A stretch of 64,000 nt of DNA from M269 sp964640795 (GTDB lineage Bacteria; Pseudomonadota; Gammaproteobacteria; Enterobacterales; Alteromonadaceae), in the NCBI GenBank assembly GCA_964640795.1, contig CAZXIN010000001.1:309598-373597 (forward strand), read 5' to 3'. Positions 62,971 through 64,000 of the stretch are shown piece after piece (position 1 is the stretch's first letter; each line of letters begins with the position of its first letter). The notes below the pieces were generated by a model, which was not told the DNA's origin, searched no databases, and saw only the letters and a list, made by a program, of their open reading frames with translations. The position numbers and the translations under genes are program-made.

Positions 62971-63219
62971 CCAATGACTTCCTTGTTCTTAGTCACAAGA
63001 CTCTCTTCTATCTAATTTAACTTCAGGCTTGTACAAAACAGAAGTTAACGTATTCATTAATATGAACTAAATGTCCATTATTTCGTGATATTCATGCGAT
63101 ATTTGACTTTTATCCTCTATGTTTATAAATCATTCAGACAACGTTGCGAAAAAGGTTCAATTTTGTACATGTTGTAGCCTAGAATAGGGAATGAATGTTT
63201 CAGATACCTAGGAAAATTA

Positions 63220-63936
63220 ATGTCAGATAAAGTTTTAGTAGTTGAAGATGACGCGGATATTGCAGAGCTAATCCGCATTAACCTTGAAGAGTTGGGCGTT
63301 GAGGTAACACATTGCAATGATGGCCAAGAGGGTTTAGATAGCGCGTTATCTAATGACTACGCATTACTTATTTTGGATGTCATGTTGCCTAATGTGAATG
63401 GTTTGGATATTTGTCGCCGCGTGAGAGATGCACAACCAGAGCAAGCTATTATTATGTTAACAGCAAAGAATTCAGAAACAGATCGTGTTTTAGGTCTTGA
63501 ATTGGGTGCTGATGATTACATGACAAAGCCTTTTAGTGTCAGAGAACTACAAGCACGAGTTCGTTCTCAATTACGTAAAGTTCACGTTATTCAAAAAGCA
63601 GCAACAGAAACAGAAACGAGCGAAGACGATGCGCTAGTCATCGGTAAGCTAACGATTGATCAAAAAACACATCAAGCCTTTTTAGACGATAAAGAATTAG
63701 ACCTTACTGCAACAGAATTCGAATTATTGTTACACCTTGCCAATCACCCGAATCAAGTATTCTCTCGTGCACAATTGTTAGAAGCTGTTTGGGGTTATCA
63801 TCATAGTGGTTACGAGCATACAGTTAACTCTCATGTTAACCGTTTAAGAGCAAAAATAGAGATTGATGCCGCAGCACCTAAAATTGTCCAAACAGTTTGG
63901 GGTGTTGGGTACAAATTCAACCTACAAGGCGTTTGA
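63220..63936 (+). CDS. OmpR/PhoB-family response regulator
   Basis: 238 residues: a receiver domain (about 1-120) with acidic pocket Asp10/Asp11, phospho-acceptor Asp53 (LLILDVMLP) and the KPF lysine, then a winged-helix DNA-binding domain (about 140-235) with LTATEFELLLHLANHPNQVFSR and a VNSHVNRLRAKIE recognition helix. It is a transcription factor activated by phosphorylation. The partner histidine kinase gene starts 6 bases after its stop. Target genes unknown. Confidence 0.94.
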   Translation: MSDKVLVVEDDADIAELIRINLEELGVEVTHCNDGQEGLDSALSNDYALLILDVMLPNVNGLDICRRVRDAQPEQAIIMLTAKNSETDRVLGLELGADDYMTKPFSVRELQARVRSQLRKVHVIQKAATETETSEDDALVIGKLTIDQKTHQAFLDDKELDLTATEFELLLHLANHPNQVFSRAQLLEAVWGYHHSGYEHTVNSHVNRLRAKIEIDAAAPKIVQTVWGVGYKFNLQGV

Positions 63937-63941
63937 TTGAA

Positions 63942-64000
63942 ATGAAGCTATGTTTTTACCAGCGTTTATCCATTTCGGTGGTCGGTGTTTTTATGCTGGT
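63942..64000 (+). CDS. Sensor histidine kinase, N-terminal fragment
   Basis: ATG at 63942 opens a frame to the window end. The roughly 19 residues visible (MKLCFYQRLSISVVGVFML) are a basic N-terminus followed by a hydrophobic helix, as in membrane sensor kinases. The position right after the response regulator makes it the likely cognate kinase, cut by the window edge. Confidence 0.7.
   Translation, partial: MKLCFYQRLSISVVGVFML

Noticed and set aside
1..64000. CRISPR arrays, insertion sequences, integrases, rRNA operons
   Set aside because: No regularly spaced repeats, transposase-like proteins, integrase genes or rRNA-like stretches were seen on either strand.

Overview
The window is chromosomal DNA from a moderately AT-rich, probably marine or halophilic gammaproteobacterium. 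The best guess is Oceanospirillales/Kangiellaceae-like (Kangiella, Aliikangiella or Pleionea type). This rests on gene content: a YbiT-type ABC-F protein, an OlsF-like ornithine-lipid synthase, class II PyrC, Acs, AhcY plus adenosine kinase, a CnoX/YbbN-type thioredoxin and a DUF3149 micro-protein. Genus is inference; no rRNA or tRNA gene was recognised.

Layout. 1-8.2 kb: accessory envelope and regulatory genes, namely a secreted protein with a three-fold cysteine module, a HTH-membrane-TPR protein, an EamA transporter, an MsbA-like ABC exporter and a fused acyltransferase of OlsF type. 8.4-24 kb: housekeeping genes (pyrC, acs, small conserved proteins, a second ABC exporter, ybiT-like ABC-F, ahcY with adenosine kinase). 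24-35.6 kb, minus strand: cobalamin uptake and CobD-like genes, an MTA/MTI phosphorylase, then a compact envelope-glycan type operon (outer-membrane barrel, CesA-like GT2, GT-C-like membrane protein, FAD/4Fe-4S membrane oxidoreductase, GT2, DUF547, DUF2064). 35.8-44.9 kb: amino-acid and nucleoside catabolism, a secreted M20 amidohydrolase, a methyltransferase and an OYE-type reductase. 44.9-46.4 kb: a gene-poor stretch with decayed coding-like frames, ending in a very AT-rich block (47 G+C in the 240 bases 46081-46320).

The key region is 46.4-61.5 kb, which I read as a carbapenem beta-lactam biosynthetic cluster. It has carA (carbapenam synthetase), carB (carboxymethylproline synthase), carC (Fe/2-oxoglutarate carbapenem synthase), carD (proline dehydrogenase-like) and carE (2Fe-2S ferredoxin) in the order known from Pectobacterium, Serratia and Photorhabdus. 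I recognise no carR, carF, carG or carH homologue. In their place follow a class D (OXA-type) beta-lactamase-like gene, a DUF3291 gene, a tightly packed trio (PEP-utilising swivel-domain protein, degenerate carbamoyltransferase, ATP-grasp protein that together look like a split PEP-synthase-type phosphotransferase), a MATE exporter and an RND efflux pair. The proposed logic is that CarD/CarE supply pyrroline-5-carboxylate, CarB and CarA build the carbapenam, and CarC epimerises and desaturates it. The OXA-like enzyme would protect the cell and the exporters would remove product. The phosphotransferase/carbamoyltransferase trio would be an extra tailoring, protection or control step with no counterpart in the classical car operon.

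61.6-64 kb returns to ordinary genes: Mpo1-like DUF962, CnoX-like thioredoxin-TPR, an OmpR-type response regulator and the start of its probable sensor kinase, cut by the window end.
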